This document shows positions 5,616 to 6,562 of a DNA stretch of 6,562 bases, piece by piece. Below the pieces are notes generated by a model. The model made no database searches, was not told the origin of the DNA, and saw only the letters and a program-made list of their open reading frames with translations. Origin of the DNA: Bacteroidales bacterium. Lineage in GTDB: Bacteria; Bacteroidota; Bacteroidia; Bacteroidales; Muribaculaceae. The translations under genes and the position numbers were made by a program. The stretch covers positions 1 through 6,562 of the forward strand of contig SFNC01000106.1 in assembly GCA_004554255.1 (NCBI GenBank). Direction: 5' to 3'. Positions within the stretch are counted from its first letter, which is position 1. Every line of letters starts with the position of its first letter.

Positions 5616-5651
5616 CACAGCCCGCAGGTGGTTCTCCGCCTGCGGGCTGTG
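5616..5651. terminator. Strong hairpin between the convergent surE and LRR genes
   Basis: CACAGCCCGCAGG (5616-5628) pairs perfectly with CCTGCGGGCTGTG (5639-5651). A G-T and two G-C pairs extend the stem to 16 bp, with a TTCT loop. It lies 18 nt after the surE stop and about 70 nt past the stop of the facing gene. Neither side has a proper T-run (GTTGTTATC follows on the plus strand), so it may be a weak or shared bidirectional terminator, or an mRNA 3'-end protector. Confidence 0.65.
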
Positions 5652-5719
5652 CGTTGTTATCAATTATTCAAAAGGTATGCTGCCTAATTTATTAGTGTTT
5701 TATGAATCGTACCGGATTA

Positions 5720-6562
5720 TCAGTAGTTCCACCGGCAGGCAATCATGTGCAGATTGGGGCAAGCCATTGTGCGGAGGTCGATAATCTGATTGTAACGGCA
5801 GTTGATGTAGGTAAGTGCCTGGTCGAATGATACATCAAGAGTGGTAAGCTCGTTGTTGTCGCAAAGCAGACGCTCCAGGAAAGTCTGGTTGCTGAGGTCA
5901 AGCGTGGTAAGGTCGTTGTAAGAGCAGTCTACAAATACCAGACGGGGGCATTCGGTAACCGACAGCTCGGTAAGGTCGTTGTAGGAGCAAACGAGGTCAA
6001 GGAGAACGGGGCAGTCGCGGACACCGAGGGTCTTCATGTTATTGTCGGTGCAGACAAAGGTGGACAGTGCGGGCAGACCGCTTACAATCATGTTGCTGAT
6101 ATTGTTATCGTCCACATTGAGGTTTGCAAGGTTCTCAACGCCTACGAAAGTCATTCCGGTAAGCTTGTTATAACCGGCATAGAGGTTCTTAAGAGCGGTG
6201 CAGTTGTCCACTACAAGCTGCTCCAGACGGTTGCCCTGGCAGTTCAGAGTCTGCAGTGTGGGCGAGCCACTGAGGTCAAGGGCCACAAAGTAGTTGTTGG
6301 ACAGGTTGAGGCTCTTAAGTACAGGAACATTCTCCAGGGTTATTTCGGTAAGACGGTTGTTGTTCACCGAAACATCGGTAAGCCGGGGGCAGTTGGTAAC
6401 GTCAACGGTGGTAAGCTGGTTACGCGAAACATTTACAGTGGTAAGAGCGGGGTCGTTGGCGGTGGTTACAGAGGTAAGTTTGTTGCGTGATACGTCAACA
6501 GAGCGCAAAGCGGTGAAACCCGAGAGGTTCAGAGCGCCGGCAAGATGTTTATCTTTCCACTT
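5720..6562 (-). CDS. Leucine-rich-repeat protein, N-terminus cut by window edge
   Basis: The last 280 codons are visible, ending in TGA at 5722-5720; the reading frame stays open to the right edge, so the true start and any signal peptide are outside. After a lead-in 'KWKDKHLAGALNLSGFT', the protein consists of twelve full 21-residue leucine-rich repeats and an 11-residue thirteenth. The repeat pattern is roughly xLxxLxCxxNxLTxLxVxxCP. This resembles the 21-residue LRR class (called IRREKO) frequent in Bacteroidetes surface or secreted proteins. Such solenoids bind proteins or other ligands; no enzyme domain is seen. The protein ends abruptly in 'NLHMIACRWNY', inside a repeat, with no C-terminal cap and no type IX secretion sorting domain. 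Many repeats carry a cysteine at the sixth hydrophobic position (for example 'VCSYND', 'DCSYND', 'LCDNNE', 'NCRYNQ'). Codon use is gene-like. The ligand and cell location are unknown. Confidence 0.88.
   Translation of the reverse strand, partial: KWKDKHLAGALNLSGFTALRSVDVSRNKLTSVTTANDPALTTVNVSRNQLTTVDVTNCPRLTDVSVNNNRLTEITLENVPVLKSLNLSNNYFVALDLSGSPTLQTLNCQGNRLEQLVVDNCTALKNLYAGYNKLTGMTFVGVENLANLNVDDNNISNMIVSGLPALSTFVCTDNNMKTLGVRDCPVLLDLVCSYNDLTELSVTECPRLVFVDCSYNDLTTLDLSNQTFLERLLCDNNELTTLDVSFDQALTYINCRYNQIIDLRTMACPNLHMIACRWNY
5723..6511 (-). repeat. Twelve and a half 63-bp coding repeats (LRR units)
   Basis: The coding region repeats every 63 bp, giving a 21-residue period kept without any insertion across the twelve full units and the partial last one. 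Conserved positions are a Leu/Val ladder, Asn at position 10 of each unit, and 'CP' or a similar pair at the end of many units. Two neighbouring units share 'CSYNDLT' (near 5913-6003). The units otherwise differ, so the repeat is ancient rather than freshly amplified. Confidence 0.85.

Noticed and set aside
5334..5695. Open frames on both strands over the surE 3' half
   Set aside because: They are shadows of surE with Arg/His-rich low-quality products and run into the 3' hairpin.
6506..6508. TTG at 6508 as the start of the LRR gene
   Set aside because: The frame stays open to the window edge with matching LRR-like sequence ('LNLSGFTAL') upstream, so the gene is cut by the window, not started there.

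Overview
The window looks like a chromosomal segment of a Bacteroidales bacterium, possibly of the Muribaculaceae type (the family is a guess). Four things support this. The -7 boxes match the Bacteroidetes consensus TAnnTTTG. Most start codons sit behind AT-rich leaders without a Shine-Dalgarno. The first gene is a Bacteroidetes-type glycerolipid acyltransferase. The window also holds a PorT-like outer-membrane protein and a 21-residue leucine-rich-repeat protein of a kind common in this phylum.

Layout. (1) 1-416, minus: 5' part of a 1-acyl-glycerol-3-phosphate acyltransferase-like gene that runs off the left edge. It has a complete promoter (TTG, 20-bp spacer, TAATTTTG) and an unusual leader: a perfect 16-bp palindrome overlapping a strong Shine-Dalgarno. 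(2) 621-1985, plus: hisS (histidyl-tRNA synthetase), followed after 4 nt by an outer-membrane beta-barrel gene at 1990-2610; the two are probably co-transcribed. (3) 2611-3264: a gene-poor stretch of about 650 bp. It starts with a 209-bp GC-rich segment that stays open in the frame of the outer-membrane gene, continues with a degenerate repeat block (about 2820-3102), and ends with the pgk promoter and a leader of about 100 nt. (4) 3265-4512, plus: pgk (phosphoglycerate kinase), closed by a textbook intrinsic terminator. (5) 4845-5597, plus: surE (5'/3'-nucleotidase), whose -7 box lies only 9 nt before the ATG, so its mRNA may be almost leaderless. (6) 5616-5651: a strong hairpin between convergent genes. 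(7) 5720-6562, minus: the C-terminal 280 codons of a leucine-rich-repeat protein with exact 21-residue periodicity, running off the right edge.

The genes do not form one pathway. They are a housekeeping neighbourhood (translation, glycolysis, nucleotide turnover, membrane lipid synthesis) with two envelope or surface-type proteins. I see no defence system, mobile element, CRISPR array, tRNA or rRNA. The least explained parts are the intergenic repeat block, the palindromic leader of the acyltransferase gene, and the very short surE leader.
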